A stretch of 64,000 nucleotides of DNA. Origin: Aedes albopictus. Its lineage: Eukaryota; Arthropoda; Insecta; Diptera; Culicidae. Position numbers and translations under genes: made by a program. The notes under the pieces are model-generated. The model did not search any database. It saw nothing but the letters and a program-made list of their open reading frames with translations, and had not been told where the DNA came from. Below are positions 1 through 9,375 of this stretch, piece after piece; within the stretch, counting starts at the first letter, position 1; every line of letters starts with the position of its first letter. The DNA is taken from assembly GCF_035046485.1 (NCBI RefSeq), contig NC_085136.1, positions 293,113,080 to 293,177,079 of the forward strand, in the 5' to 3' direction.

Positions 1-660
1 AGGAAATCAACTAGGAATATCATTGGACATTGTACTGTGAATTCCATTAGGTTTTCTACCAGGAATTTCACCAGAAATAACATTAGCATTCCCTTGCTGG
101 TTTTACCATGGAGCTTTATCAGGCATTACATCTGGAATTCTACCAATAGTTCCACTAGGAATCCCACTGTAGCTCCATCGTCGATGTCATCCAAAGCCGA
201 AAGCGAAAGTGGAGGTAGGTAGGCCACACTCTACGGAGAGGCGGAAACGAAAACAGCAAGCAAGCATTAGATTTGAATCCAGCAAAACATTGGAGCCAAG
301 GCAGACCCAGTGGTTCATGGCGGCGCAGCTTCAACAACGAAATAAAGGAAGTTGACTGAAATTTGACCTGGTCACAGATCAAAGCGATGGCAGGCAATTG
401 TTCAGGATGGAGATCTTTCAATTCAGTCTCTGCATCACCATGGGTCCTGTGAACTGAAAGTAGCAAGTAGATTGGCCCGGAATTCTACCATACATTCCAT
501 TAAGAATTCTTCCAGGAATTCTACTCTTTGAATTATACAAGAAATTCTGCAGATAGTAAATCAGAAATCTTTCAGGCGATTCCACCATGAACGGTTGTAT
601 CAACTGAACCAAGATTTTTACCAGGAGTTCTACTTATATTTCCACCAGGAATCATGGTAC
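1..660. repeat. Degenerate GGAATTC-type minisatellite
   Basis: Loose repetition of phrases such as 'ggaattctaccagg' and 'attccaccagga' recurs every 12-30 bases, strongest at 1-165 and 470-650. The core is near-palindromic because GGAATTCC is self-complementary. A more complex stretch at about 200-430 shows no recognisable gene. Short open frames here have no protein-like composition. The same repeat style fills much of the window. Confidence 0.7.
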
Positions 661-1395
661 CATTGTTTGTATGATTTTGCAACTGCAGTAACTATATCAT
701 CCAGGTATAATGCACAATAATCTCAGAACAAGTCTAGTGTGAAAAGTGATTCCACAGAGTATCGCCGTTCCTTGCGCGCGAACCCAGTGACTGGATACTA
801 TCGGTGCCTCGTGCATACATAAAAGAAGCCAGCAGTAGTGTCTGTTCCGAGCAGGACGATACAGTATTACTGCCATTAAACCGCAAATGAGTCCATTCCA
901 CACGTACCTCCTCTCAGTCCACGTTCACAAACACGAACCAGATTGTGAGTCCGACGAGCAGTATCGTCGCCATCGTCGGGTAGTGGTTTGTGGTAACACT
1001 TGAAACGTTTCATTTGTGATAATGGAAATGAGATTTCGCGAAGCATCATTTGTTACGTTGATCGCATTGGCAGGCTTCACCGGTGCGGCGTCGTAACCGT
1101 CATCGCCACCGCTTTCCACATTCCCATACCTATGTACGTGTGGTTCTAATGGCTCACGACGAGTTGTAAATGGACTTATAGTTGATGTGGTTGAGCGGGA
1201 TCGAAGATAATGATAATTACAATCGGTGTTCGCTGCAGATGGGATTTTGATTGATAGGATGGCGTTTTCGGGCATCTTCTGTCTTCTCTATTTCCAGACC
1301 TGTACGTACTTCTATCATCTGGTTTGAATACGTACTAATCATTTGGAACCAGGTAGACACAAAACTACGGATTGCTTATGCTGGTTTGTTCACTC
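661..1395. other. Unassigned non-repetitive sequence
   Basis: Moderately GC-rich, complex sequence without repeat phrases. Two minus-strand open frames (1275-925 and 903-697) follow each other. They have no recognisable domain, no convincing start or splice context and unremarkable composition. I treat them as chance, although a decayed exon or TE fragment is possible. Confidence 0.4.
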
Positions 1396-1865
1396 TCTAA
1401 GCTCCACCGGAAATTCTTCTGGCAGTTCCACTATTAATTTCTGCAGCAAATCTCAACCGAGTCTTTGTACGGTTAATTCAGACCACTTTTAAACATGGTG
1501 GCTCCTGAGAGGATTGAACTTACGAACTACTATTTCAGATTTGTACACAAAAATAATATCAGAAATCTATATTACTCTCGTAATGAAGGAATCATCGGAA
1601 AAATCTCCCGAGAGATCCATAAAGAAATTGCTGGAGGTATCACTGGAAGAGTTCCCGAACCGGATGAATCTCCGAAATAAACCCTTTGAATTTCTGCAGG
1701 AGTTCATCGAAATTTCCGCTCCATCAGAACTTCCGATGGGAAATCCACCGCAAATTTTCATGATGTTTGTATGAGCACCGGTTATTTTCCCTGGCAGTTC
1801 TACCGAAAATTTCCGAGAATACAGCACGAATTTCCGCTGGAGTACCATCGAGAGTTCTTCAAAGA
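1396..1865. repeat. Degenerate GGAATTC-type minisatellite with embedded dispersed repeat
   Basis: Array phrases such as 'gttccaccgg' and 'aatttccg' resume here. At 1486-1515 lies 'cacttttaaacatggtgg' followed by 'ctcctgagagga', which recurs almost exactly at 22902-22931. A nearby 'agatttgtacacaaaaataat' block appears in inverted form at about 22786. This indicates fragments of one dispersed element. Confidence 0.55.
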
Positions 1866-1880
1866 GTTCCAGCCGGATTT

Positions 1881-2203
1881 CGTTTAGCGGTTTACATACA
1901 TACATACATATATTTATTTATATTCATTGATTACAAAGTGTACTTGCTACTCCCAATGAACTATTAGTTCTTTGAAGGGAGTGCTCTATTAACTAATACA
2001 ATCAAACAATCAGACTAAAATGAATATGAATTACAATAATAATAGTGTGAATGTGGCTATTGCGACAGCTGCATATGATGTGGTGGCGAGCGGCGATGGT
2101 GGGCGGTGGCGGTTGGTGGCGGCAGTGGGTGGTGGCGGCGGTTTCTGAAGGCGGAATGGAAACAAAAAAACACATATTCGTGGGTGTTAGTCTTGGAGCA
2201 AAA
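1881..2203 (-). other. 3' UTR and tail of the Loner/L2-like LINE
   Basis: On the minus strand, the ORF2 stop near 2204 is followed by about 300 bases of non-coding sequence, including a CA/CC-rich stretch (plus strand G-rich, 2080-2140). It ends in a TATGTATGTATGTA run (plus strand catacatacatacata, 1893-1910). Short tandem-repeat tails are usual for CR1/L2-group LINEs. Confidence 0.6.
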
Positions 2204-2690
2204 TCACAGGAGATAGCGGCTGATATTGGATTTGATGTGGTTTCTTAAGTTACGTTTGAAACACAGAACGGAAGGAGACTGTTTAATGTTGACAGGTAAC
2301 GCGTTGTATAGTTTACTTGCAGCGTAGCTGAACCTTTTCTTTCCTGCTTCTGAAGCAGGTCTGACCATCCGAAGATTATTAGCTTGTCTGGAGGAGCGAC
2401 CGATAAAAGCTCTATTAAACACAAGGTTGTTATGAGTGTTTCCTTCGTCCTGGAGTATTTTATGCATATGCATGGCGATCTGCAGTTCATGTAGTGCCCT
2501 GATCGGCAAAACAGAATTGTTCGCTTCGTTGAACAACTGTACTGTCGGATACAGATGTGGTTTCTTCAATACAGCTTTCAAGCAACGATTTTGTAAACAT
2601 TGTAGTTCTCTTAGCCTTGACTTGCTCGCGTTTCCCCAAACTCCAACAAGGAAGTATAAACGAGAATGTATCAATGCGAGCTGACCAATT
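2204..2690 (-). pseudogene. Loner/L2-like ORF2, C-terminal segment
   Basis: An open frame encoding the C-terminal, post-reverse-transcriptase region of the LINE. It begins with the HSRL..FLVGVWGN segment that is also encoded at 13104-12893, continues through 'LRELQCLQNRCLKAV', and ends with the family's basic tail ('FKRNLRNHIKS'). It is cut off from the rest of ORF2 by the LOA insertion at 2680/2681. The first ~46 codons overlap in content with the other half because the 139-bp duplication repeats them. It has no independent function. Confidence 0.75.
2541..2679. repeat. 139-bp direct repeat, left copy (long target duplication)
   Basis: Matches 12893-13031 base for base except about four substitutions, by eye. 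Both copies encode the same stretch of the minus-strand LINE ORF2, and they exactly bracket the LOA element. The simplest reading is an unusually long target-site duplication made at LOA integration, now slightly diverged. Confidence 0.8.
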
Positions 2691-4420
2691 GGCATGTGTC
2701 AGATGAAGAATCTTTATCTGACCATCGCTACATCTTTTTTGAACATTTAAATGTTACTTCGCAAACATTGCGTTTCAGGAATCCTCGGTCAACAAACTGG
2801 GATCTTTATACTGATTTGGTTGCAGCCAAATTTCATGGATATTCACCATCCATTGACACTCCAAGTGATTTAGATGATGCCGTTGATACTACAACGACCA
2901 TCATCATGGAAGCTTTTGAAGAAGCATGCCCTCTACGGTCTGTGAAGATCACAAGAGGAACCCCTTGGTGGAACTCTGATCTGGCGAAACTCAGGAAACA
3001 ATGTAGAAAGAGTTGGAACAGACGACGTTCGGCTGGTTCGGAGGCTTTCAGGTCGGCTCGCAAGGCCTACAGGAAAGCTCTCCGGTCTGCTGAACGATCC
3101 GGCTGGAAAAACCTTTGTACAAATGTTTCCAGCTTGAGTGAAGTCAGTCGGTTAAACAAAATCCTTGCGAAATCTAAGGATTTCCGGGTGAACGAACTTC
3201 GTTTGCCAAATGGCGATCTGACTTCCTCTGATGAGGAAGTTCTGGAATGCTTATTCAGCACACACTTCCCTGGATGTGTGGATATTACATCTTCGGGTGA
3301 TCCTGATGTCTTTTCTTGTAGTTATGATTCTTTAGCTTCGGCTCGGAGTATTGTAACTATAGAATCGATTGAGTGGGCTCTTAATAGCTTTGCTCCTTTC
3401 AAATCTCCTGGGGCAGATGGGATTTATCCTATTTTTCTTCAGAAGGGATTTGATTATTTCAAATATGTTTTGAAAAAACTACTTGTTTGCAGTTTTGCTA
3501 CAGGGTATATTCCCAAATCCTGGAGGAATATTACTGTAAAGTTTATTCCGAAAGTGGGTCGTGCGTCGTATGAAGAAGCAAAGAGTTTCAGACCTATCAG
3601 TTTGACCTCTTTTCTTCTGAAATGCTTAGAACGCATTGTGAATCATCACATCCGTGATGTTCATCTGGCCAACGTGCCTCTTCATGTGAACCAACATGCC
3701 TACCAATCTGGTAAGTCCACTGTGACTCTTTTACACAAGGTTGTTAACGATATCGAGAAAACATTTGCTCAAAAGCAATCTTGTTTGGGTGTTTTCTTAG
3801 ATATCGAGGGTGCCTTTGACAACGTGCCTTTCGATGCCATATTGGAAGCCGCACGGAGTCATGGTATATCTCCAATGATTTCCAATTGGATTCACCAAAT
3901 GCTCAAAAACCGATATCTCTTCTCGACATTGCGTCTAGCAGGGATTAGGAAATTGAGTGTTTGTGGATGCCCCCAAGGGGGAGTCTTATCACCGCTTTTG
4001 TGGAATCTCGTAGCAGATACGCTATTGAGCCAACTCAATAATAGCGGTTTTCCTACTTATGGTTTTGCCGACGACTACCTAACATTGTTAGTTGGTATGT
4101 GCATCAGCACCCTTTTCGACCTGATGCAAAACGCCCTTCAGGTAGTTGAGGGTTGGTGTCGCCAATATGGCCTTTCGGTTAATCCGAGTAAAACATCTAT
4201 TGTTCTTTTCACGGAAAGGCGAAACCGTAATGGCGTTCGACCTTTGCGTCTCTTTGATTCTGAAATCGATGTGACTGAACAGGTAAAGTACGTTGGAGTC
4301 ATTCTTGATTCCAAGCTTTCCTGGACACCTCATGTTGAGTTCAGAATAAATAAAGCTTGTATGGCCTTCGGGCATTGCCGGCGTACTTTTGGTACAACTT
4401 GGGGTCTAAAACCCAAGTAT
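2681..4420 (+). pseudogene. LOA ORF2, endonuclease tail and reverse transcriptase
   Basis: About 580 codons open without interruption. The first ~20 residues carry the SDH signature that closes the endonuclease domain. A linker with a PWWNSDLAKLRKQCR segment follows (~residues 90-110), a typical post-endonuclease region. RT motifs are intact: SPGADGIYP, FRPISL, LDIEGAFDNVPF (motif A with both aspartates), CPQGGVLSPLLWN (motif B) and GFADDYL (motif C). Reading runs to KPK-Y at 4420. The DNA transposon then begins and supplies a stop at 4427. If the transposon and one AT copy are disregarded, the frame continues at 11355, so the insertion is the main lesion apart from the 5' truncation. Confidence 0.85.
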
Positions 4421-4432
4421 CCCAAGTAACAC

Positions 4433-5020
4433 CTGAACCTGAAAACACCTGAAAAGTTTGTTGTTGGGGGCAACAAACGAGTGCAGATCATAACGAACCC
4501 TTCTGGCTCTTCGGTTATTAACAAAGAAGCACCCCGAGCAAATGCATCAACCCCAGCGGCTTCCGGGAGACTAACGGCTTCATCATCCAAAAGTACCAAC
4601 AGCAATAGCACCGATAGGAATATAGATCGTACTACAGAAGAGAGGGTTGACGATAATTGCAATATTCGTGGCAGCTCAGCAAGACCTAACATCTCTCTGA
4701 AAGTAGCGACTAATCTTCAGGCGTCGAACGATGTCGAGTCTCTGTATGTGACACCTTTCGCTCCCGATCAAAAAGAGGAAGAAATAAAGCAATATGTCGT
4801 CGAAGTCTCGAATGTCGATCCTTCCTTGGTCAAAGTGACCAAATTAGTACCACGTGGCAAAAACGAAAACGACCTCTCTTTTGTTTCGTTTAAAGTTTGC
4901 ATTTGCAAATCGGTCTCGCGTATGGTTAGTGATTCCTGGTACTGGCCCGACGGTGTTACCGTTCGACCATTTGATCCCAACCCAAAAAACGGAGCAGTTG
5001 CACGACTTCCAATCGCTTAG
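4433..5020 (+). CDS. CR1-like ORF1, N-terminal part (RRM-like nucleic-acid-binding domain)
   Basis: Open from the insertion boundary (a stop in the transposon end lies at 4427) to TAG at 5018-5020. No ATG is well placed, and the first candidate start is GTG at 4481, so the true N-terminus is probably missing. Residues after about 85 from the GTG form the LYVTPFAPD...VTKLVPRG...LSFVSFKV...WPDGVTVRPF pattern. This matches the RRM-like domain of arthropod LINE ORF1 proteins, which bind RNA as a chaperone. The upstream part is Ser/Asn/Thr-rich and likely disordered. The frame overlaps the next ORF in the -1 frame, with AAAAAAC at 4984-4990 in the phase needed for ribosomal slippage. Whether that is used is inference. 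Confidence 0.65.
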   Translation: MNLKTPEKFVVGGNKRVQIITNPSGSSVINKEAPRANASTPAASGRLTASSSKSTNSNSTDRNIDRTTEERVDDNCNIRGSSARPNISLKVATNLQASNDVESLYVTPFAPDQKEEEIKQYVVEVSNVDPSLVKVTKLVPRGKNENDLSFVSFKVCICKSVSRMVSDSWYWPDGVTVRPFDPNPKNGAVARLPIA

Positions 5021-6174
5021 TGAGCAGTTTCGGACCCACTGCTACACCTCATCGCCAAACTTTAGAGCTTCCGGTATGTGCACCTTTCTCCGCGTTATCA
5101 CCAATCAACCGAACACCGGGATGCATGCCTGCAAGCCTCATGGAAGCCTCCAATCCTCTCATCACGGTCGAGCCCCTCCTGCCAGCGACCAGCAGCCATC
5201 CCGGTCCCGTGTATGAGTATGGAGAGGGGGTCTTCCAAACCGTCCAAGCAGGCAAGTACAAATGCAATCCGAACAAAATCCTTCCAATTCAGTTCGCTGT
5301 TTCCAGAGGTCCATCGTCAACCGTTTCTAGTTCCGGTTTGAGCCAACGATCCCATCGATCCCACTCGCCGTCTTCAGCCAACCTGCCCACAACACAACCT
5401 TCTTCACCGGGATGCACGCCTGTTAGCCTCATGGGAGCCCCTAAACCCCTCGTCGCAGTCGAGCCCATCCTGCCAGCGACCCGCAGCCATCCCGGTCCTG
5501 CGTACGAGTGTGGTGAGGGGGCTTTCCAACCCATCCAAACAGGCAAGTACGAACGCATTTCAAACAGCTTCCCTCCCATTGAGTTCGCTGTTTTCAGCGG
5601 TCCACCGTCTACTGTTGCTTGTTTCGGTTCGAGCCAACGCCTACATAGGAACCACTCGCCGTCAGACGACCACCTGCCCAAAACATTCAACCGACCACCG
5701 GGATGCAAGCCTGCAAGCCTCATGGAAGCCTCCAATCCTCTCATCACGGTCGAGCCCCTCCTGCCAGCGACCAGCAGCCATCCCGGTCCCGTGTATGAGT
5801 ATGGAGAGGGGGTCTTCCGAACCTTCCAAGCAGGCAAGTACAAATGCAATCCGAACAACTTCCTTCCAATTGAGTTCGATGTTTCCAGAGCTAACCTGCC
5901 CACAACACGGCCTTCACCACCGGGATGCACGCCTGTTAGCCCCATGGGAGCCCCTAAGCCCCTCGTCGCAGTCGAGCCCTTCCTGCCAGCGACCCGCAGC
6001 CATCCCGGTCCTGCGTACGAGTGTGGTGAGGGGGCTTTCCAACCTGTCCCCGCAGGCAAGTATTCGTGCATTGAGAACATTAGCGTCCCGTTAATTTCTA
6101 CCACACACTCAAAACAGATTTGCGGGCTCGGCAAAAACGCGCACAGCCGTCTGCTCAGTAAAACTATCAGCTGA
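5020..6174 (+). CDS. CR1-like ORF1, proline-rich repeat part
   Basis: About 384 codons in the -1 frame relative to the RRM-like part; the frame is open from 4975. The protein is four tandem repeats of a Pro/Gly-rich unit: PxSLMxAxxPL, then VEPxLPATxSHPGP, then YExGEGxFQ and GKYxC. Units start at about 5119, 5410, 5700 and 5923. Units 1 and 3 are near-identical (A type), as are units 2 and 4 (B type), so an A-B dimer was duplicated. The role is unknown, presumably part of the ORF1 ribonucleoprotein. Start choice is uncertain: GTG at 5020 is the first candidate, and translation may instead come by frameshift from the upstream frame. Confidence 0.6.
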   Translation: MSSFGPTATPHRQTLELPVCAPFSALSPINRTPGCMPASLMEASNPLITVEPLLPATSSHPGPVYEYGEGVFQTVQAGKYKCNPNKILPIQFAVSRGPSSTVSSSGLSQRSHRSHSPSSANLPTTQPSSPGCTPVSLMGAPKPLVAVEPILPATRSHPGPAYECGEGAFQPIQTGKYERISNSFPPIEFAVFSGPPSTVACFGSSQRLHRNHSPSDDHLPKTFNRPPGCKPASLMEASNPLITVEPLLPATSSHPGPVYEYGEGVFRTFQAGKYKCNPNNFLPIEFDVSRANLPTTRPSPPGCTPVSPMGAPKPLVAVEPFLPATRSHPGPAYECGEGAFQPVPAGKYSCIENISVPLISTTHSKQICGLGKNAHSRLLSKTIS

Positions 6175-6350
6175 TATCCCAGCAAAAAGTGACGTTTGTT
6201 AGCTGACTCTCAGCAAAAAGATTGCCGAAGCTCAGCAATGAACTGTCAAAATTGCTGAGATCTCAGCAAAATTGTTGTTTGCTGATTACTCGGCTGTGCA
6301 AATCTCGGCAAAAGAATGGAAAAATGCTGATATCCCGGCAATCTGAATTA
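6170..6350 (+). repeat. Degenerate ~27-bp palindromic repeat between ORF1 and ORF2
   Basis: The phrase GCTGAxATCTCAGCAAAA recurs at about 6171, 6200, 6226, 6254, 6281, 6305 and 6326. The core GCTGAGATCTCAGC (6254) is a perfect palindrome, and flanking copies are imperfect. Six or seven units separate ORF1 from ORF2. It could be structured RNA or a small insertion. Function is unknown. Confidence 0.6.
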
Positions 6351-6351
6351 A

Positions 6352-9294
6352 GTGTGCAGCGACACGAATCACCGCAGCGACCGCGACGTTCCTGCCTCAC
6401 TATCGGCAGCTCCATCAGCTATGCCAGGATCAGGTTTGTCACTGTACTACCAGAATGTTCGAGGGATGCGCACTAAAATCGCTCGTCTTCGGCTGCTGTT
6501 GACCAGTTGCGATTACGATGTGCTTGTGCTCACCGAAACCTGGCTCCATGATGACATCTGTAGTGCAGAACTTGCTACCAATTACACGTTCTTCCGATGC
6601 GACCGCAGCACAGCAAGCAGCCAACATACACGAGGTGGTGGTGTTCTGATCGCTGTGAAGGATCCCCTCCGCTGTGAAGTGTTCCCATTGCCCAACTGCG
6701 AACAACTTGAGCAAGTTGCCGTTCGAATCAGGTTAGGTCGCCAATCACTTTACATCGTTACTATTTATATCCCCCCTAAGTCAACCGTTGATCTGTACTC
6801 TGCCCATGCAAACGCAGTGCACCATCTCGTAAATAGTGCATCGGCGAAAGATATTGTTGTGTCGTTAGGTGATTTCAATCTTCCAAAGTTACATTGGCAG
6901 TGGGATGGCGAGCTGAACGGGTTTATTCCCTCGAACGTTTCATCGGAGCAGGAACAGTCTCTCGTCGAATCCTTGTTCTCTATCGGTATGCGGCAAATCA
7001 ACAGCATCGGAAACATCAATAGACGACTCCTCGATCTGGTCTTCGTTAGTCTGCCTGAGCTCCTTGATCTAGTTGAACCTCCCGTGCCTCTTTTACCCAT
7101 TGACGATCACCACGCGCCCTTCGTTTTACTTATTGACGTGAGCGAAACTGTTCCAGCCATGCTTGAAGAGGATATTGACAGTACCGGCTATGACTTCAAC
7201 AGGTGTGATTTTGATCAATTGAAATCAGCTTTCAGGGAGGCTGATTGGAGCTTTCTCACGCAGTGCGGAACGATTGATGCATTATCTACCGCATTTTACG
7301 ACAGGATGTTCGAGATTTTCAACGAACACGTACCACGCAAACGACGACGTTCGCTTCATTCAGCTTACAACAAGCCTTGGTGGACTGCTGAGTTGCGGAA
7401 TTTTCGTAACTTACTGAGGAAGGCTCGTAAACGATTCTTCCTCTCTAAATCGGAAGCCGATCGAATCGCTCTTGGAGAAGCTGAGTCAACCTACAAATCT
7501 CTTCTGCAATCTACCTACAACGGTTACATATCAGGGATTCAAGCCAGCGTCAAGCAGGACCCTAATCGTTTTTGGGATTTCGTGAAATCACTGAAATCCT
7601 CGGCTCGCGTCCCTTGCAACATTAGCTACAGCGAAAACCGGGCTAGTTGTAATGGTGAAGCCGCTAACCTTTTCGCCGAATTCTTCGAGAATGTTTTCTG
7701 CAAATCGTCTCCCGTACCTCGCCAAGACTGTTTTTCGCATATCCTTTCGTACAATATCAACTTTCCAGTTATCCAGTTTTCTCCGGAAGATGTGCTCAAT
7801 GTTATTTGTACCCTTGGCTCCAAGAAAGGATCCGGAACGGACGGCATACCACCACTGCTTCTAAAAAAGTGCGCAGCTGAACTCGTAATCCCTATAACAC
7901 TTCTCTTCAATCGATCGCTTAGTGAAAGGACATTCCCTTCCGCTTGGAAAATTGCAACCATCGTTCCCATTCACAAATCAGGAAATGTGAACCAAGTTGA
8001 GAACTATCGTGGTGTATCCATTCTATGTTGCTTGAGCAAAGTTTTTGAAAAGCTGATGCATAATGTTCTCTACACTGTTGCCGCGCCTTTAATCTCTGAA
8101 AACCAACATGGTTTCATGAAACGCCGCTCAACGTCAACTAACCTGATGTGCTACGTTCCTTCACTGATTAACGAAATGGAAGCTGGAAGACAAGTGGACG
8201 CAGTGTACGCCGACTTTGCAAAAACATTCGATACGGTGCCTCATATTTTGATAATCGAAAAACTCAAACGCATCGGCTATCCTGACTGGCTTTCGGAATG
8301 GGTCTTCTCGTATCTCACCGGTCGTTCGGCACACGTAGTTGTCAACTCTGCAAGGTCCCGTCAACTTTACATTACATCCGGTGTTCCTCAAGGCAGCGTG
8401 TTGGGTCCACTGTTATTTAACATATTTATAAACGATTTGTGCTTACACCTTTCATCGTTCAAACTTTCGTTTGCCGACGACCTCAAATTCTATCGCGTAA
8501 TATGTTCGCCGGCCGATTGCGATGCTTTGCAAGAGGACATCAATGCCTTATTGGTATGGTGTAGCGACAATGGTATGCGTGTCAATCACGCAAAATGTAA
8601 AGTCATATCCTTCACTCGCGCAAACAATCCCGTTCGTCACCAGTACAGCATAGAATCTGCAAACCTGGAGCGTGTTACCTCTATCTGTGATTTGGGAGTT
8701 ACTCTTGATGCTATGTTACGGTTCAATCAGCACGTTCGAATTACTATCGCTAAAGCCTTCTCAGTTCTAGGGCTAATCCGGCGTCATGCCTCTGAGTTCA
8801 CTGATATCTACGCCTTGAAAACACTCTATTGCAGTTTAGTGCGAAGCATCCTAGAGTATGCTGCCCCTGTCTGGTCTCCTTATTACGCCGCACCGACACT
8901 ATCCATTGAACGCGTGCAGAAAAAATTCATTCGTTTTGCGCTACGCTTACTCCCTTGGAATGACCCGAACAATCTCCCTGACTACTCAGATCGCTGTAAA
9001 TTGATTAGCTTGGAACTGCTGTCGGTTAGACGTGTAGAGTTGCAACGTCTTTTTGTCTTTGACATTCTAACCGGTACCATTGATTGTCCTACTCTTCTAG
9101 AACAAATTCCTTTTTACGTTCCTCCGCGGCAACTTCGACATGTCCCCATGTTCGTTGTCCCTTTCCACCACTCTAATTATGGTTATAATAATCCAATTGT
9201 TTCTTGTATTCGCGCATTCAATGTGGTTTCTGAAGAATTCGACTTCGATATGTCCAAAACTGTTTTTAAAAATCGATTAAGAAGAATTGTTTAG
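6352..9294 (+). CDS. CR1-like ORF2: endonuclease and reverse transcriptase, apparently intact
   Basis: 980 codons without a stop. The first in-frame start is GTG (6352) and an ATG lies at residue 24 (MPGSG, 6421), just before the endonuclease, so the true start is probably the ATG. The apurinic-like endonuclease (~residues 30-260) shows YYQNVRGM, TETWL, VTIYIPP, LGDFNLP and DDHHAPF, giving the catalytic Asn, Glu, Asp and His. The linker includes NKPWWTAELRNFR. The RT (~430-740) has GTDGIPPLLLK, NYRGVSIL, VYADFAKTFDTVPH (motif A; usual Ala replaced by Thr), GVPQGSVLGPLLFN (B) and SFADDLKFY (C). The C-terminal region includes LEYAAPVWSP and LRLLPWNDP. The enzyme nicks target DNA and copies the element RNA by target-primed reverse transcription. 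All visible catalytic residues are present. Confidence 0.88.
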   Translation: MCSDTNHRSDRDVPASLSAAPSAMPGSGLSLYYQNVRGMRTKIARLRLLLTSCDYDVLVLTETWLHDDICSAELATNYTFFRCDRSTASSQHTRGGGVLIAVKDPLRCEVFPLPNCEQLEQVAVRIRLGRQSLYIVTIYIPPKSTVDLYSAHANAVHHLVNSASAKDIVVSLGDFNLPKLHWQWDGELNGFIPSNVSSEQEQSLVESLFSIGMRQINSIGNINRRLLDLVFVSLPELLDLVEPPVPLLPIDDHHAPFVLLIDVSETVPAMLEEDIDSTGYDFNRCDFDQLKSAFREADWSFLTQCGTIDALSTAFYDRMFEIFNEHVPRKRRRSLHSAYNKPWWTAELRNFRNLLRKARKRFFLSKSEADRIALGEAESTYKSLLQSTYNGYISGIQASVKQDPNRFWDFVKSLKSSARVPCNISYSENRASCNGEAANLFAEFFENVFCKSSPVPRQDCFSHILSYNINFPVIQFSPEDVLNVICTLGSKKGSGTDGIPPLLLKKCAAELVIPITLLFNRSLSERTFPSAWKIATIVPIHKSGNVNQVENYRGVSILCCLSKVFEKLMHNVLYTVAAPLISENQHGFMKRRSTSTNLMCYVPSLINEMEAGRQVDAVYADFAKTFDTVPHILIIEKLKRIGYPDWLSEWVFSYLTGRSAHVVVNSARSRQLYITSGVPQGSVLGPLLFNIFINDLCLHLSSFKLSFADDLKFYRVICSPADCDALQEDINALLVWCSDNGMRVNHAKCKVISFTRANNPVRHQYSIESANLERVTSICDLGVTLDAMLRFNQHVRITIAKAFSVLGLIRRHASEFTDIYALKTLYCSLVRSILEYAAPVWSPYYAAPTLSIERVQKKFIRFALRLLPWNDPNNLPDYSDRCKLISLELLSVRRVELQRLFVFDILTGTIDCPTLLEQIPFYVPPRQLRHVPMFVVPFHHSNYGYNNPIVSCIRAFNVVSEEFDFDMSKTVFKNRLRRIV

Positions 9295-9369
9295 TTTTAA
9301 GTAATTGTAAATTAGTATTAAGGAGTTCAGTCTGTACGATTTTTTTTTCGAAGACGGTGAATAATAATA
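9295..9369 (+). other. CR1-like 3' UTR and AAT-rich tail
   Basis: After the TAG of ORF2, about 75 bases include a T9 run (9342-9350), then GAAGACGGTG and a GAATAATAATATA tail. They end at the 6-bp target duplication TAACAC (9370). Very short 3' UTRs with microsatellite tails are usual in CR1-type LINEs. Confidence 0.65.
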
Positions 9370-9375
9370 TAACAC

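Larger units (their letters stand above)
4433..9369 (+). mobile_element. CR1-like (T1/Q-type) non-LTR retrotransposon, apparently recent
   Basis: Inserted inside the terminal repeat of the DNA transposon. TAACAC at 4427-4432 is repeated at 9370-9375 as a 6-bp target duplication. It carries ORF1 in two overlapping frames (from about 4433 to 6174), an inter-ORF block of ~27-bp degenerate repeats, and an uninterrupted ORF2 (6352-9294). A ~75-bp 3' UTR ends in an AAT-rich tail (GAATAATAATATA). ORF1 is open from immediately after the insertion boundary, so the 5' end is truncated within or just before ORF1. The T1/Q-like CR1 assignment rests on the YYQNVRGMRTK, TETWL and RGGGVLIAV signatures and the C-terminal LRLLPWNDPNNLP region. 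A Jockey placement is the alternative. Confidence 0.8.

Noticed and set aside
925..1275. Host exon on the minus strand
   Set aside because: No domain, conserved composition or splice-site pair could be identified; listed only as unassigned sequence.
4088..4375. Minus-strand frame within the LOA reverse transcriptase
   Set aside because: Shadow of the sense RT frame with intact motifs.
5289..6185. 298-codon minus-strand open frame
   Set aside because: Antisense shadow of the proline-rich ORF1 repeats of the CR1-like LINE; the sense frame carries the recognised repeat and context.
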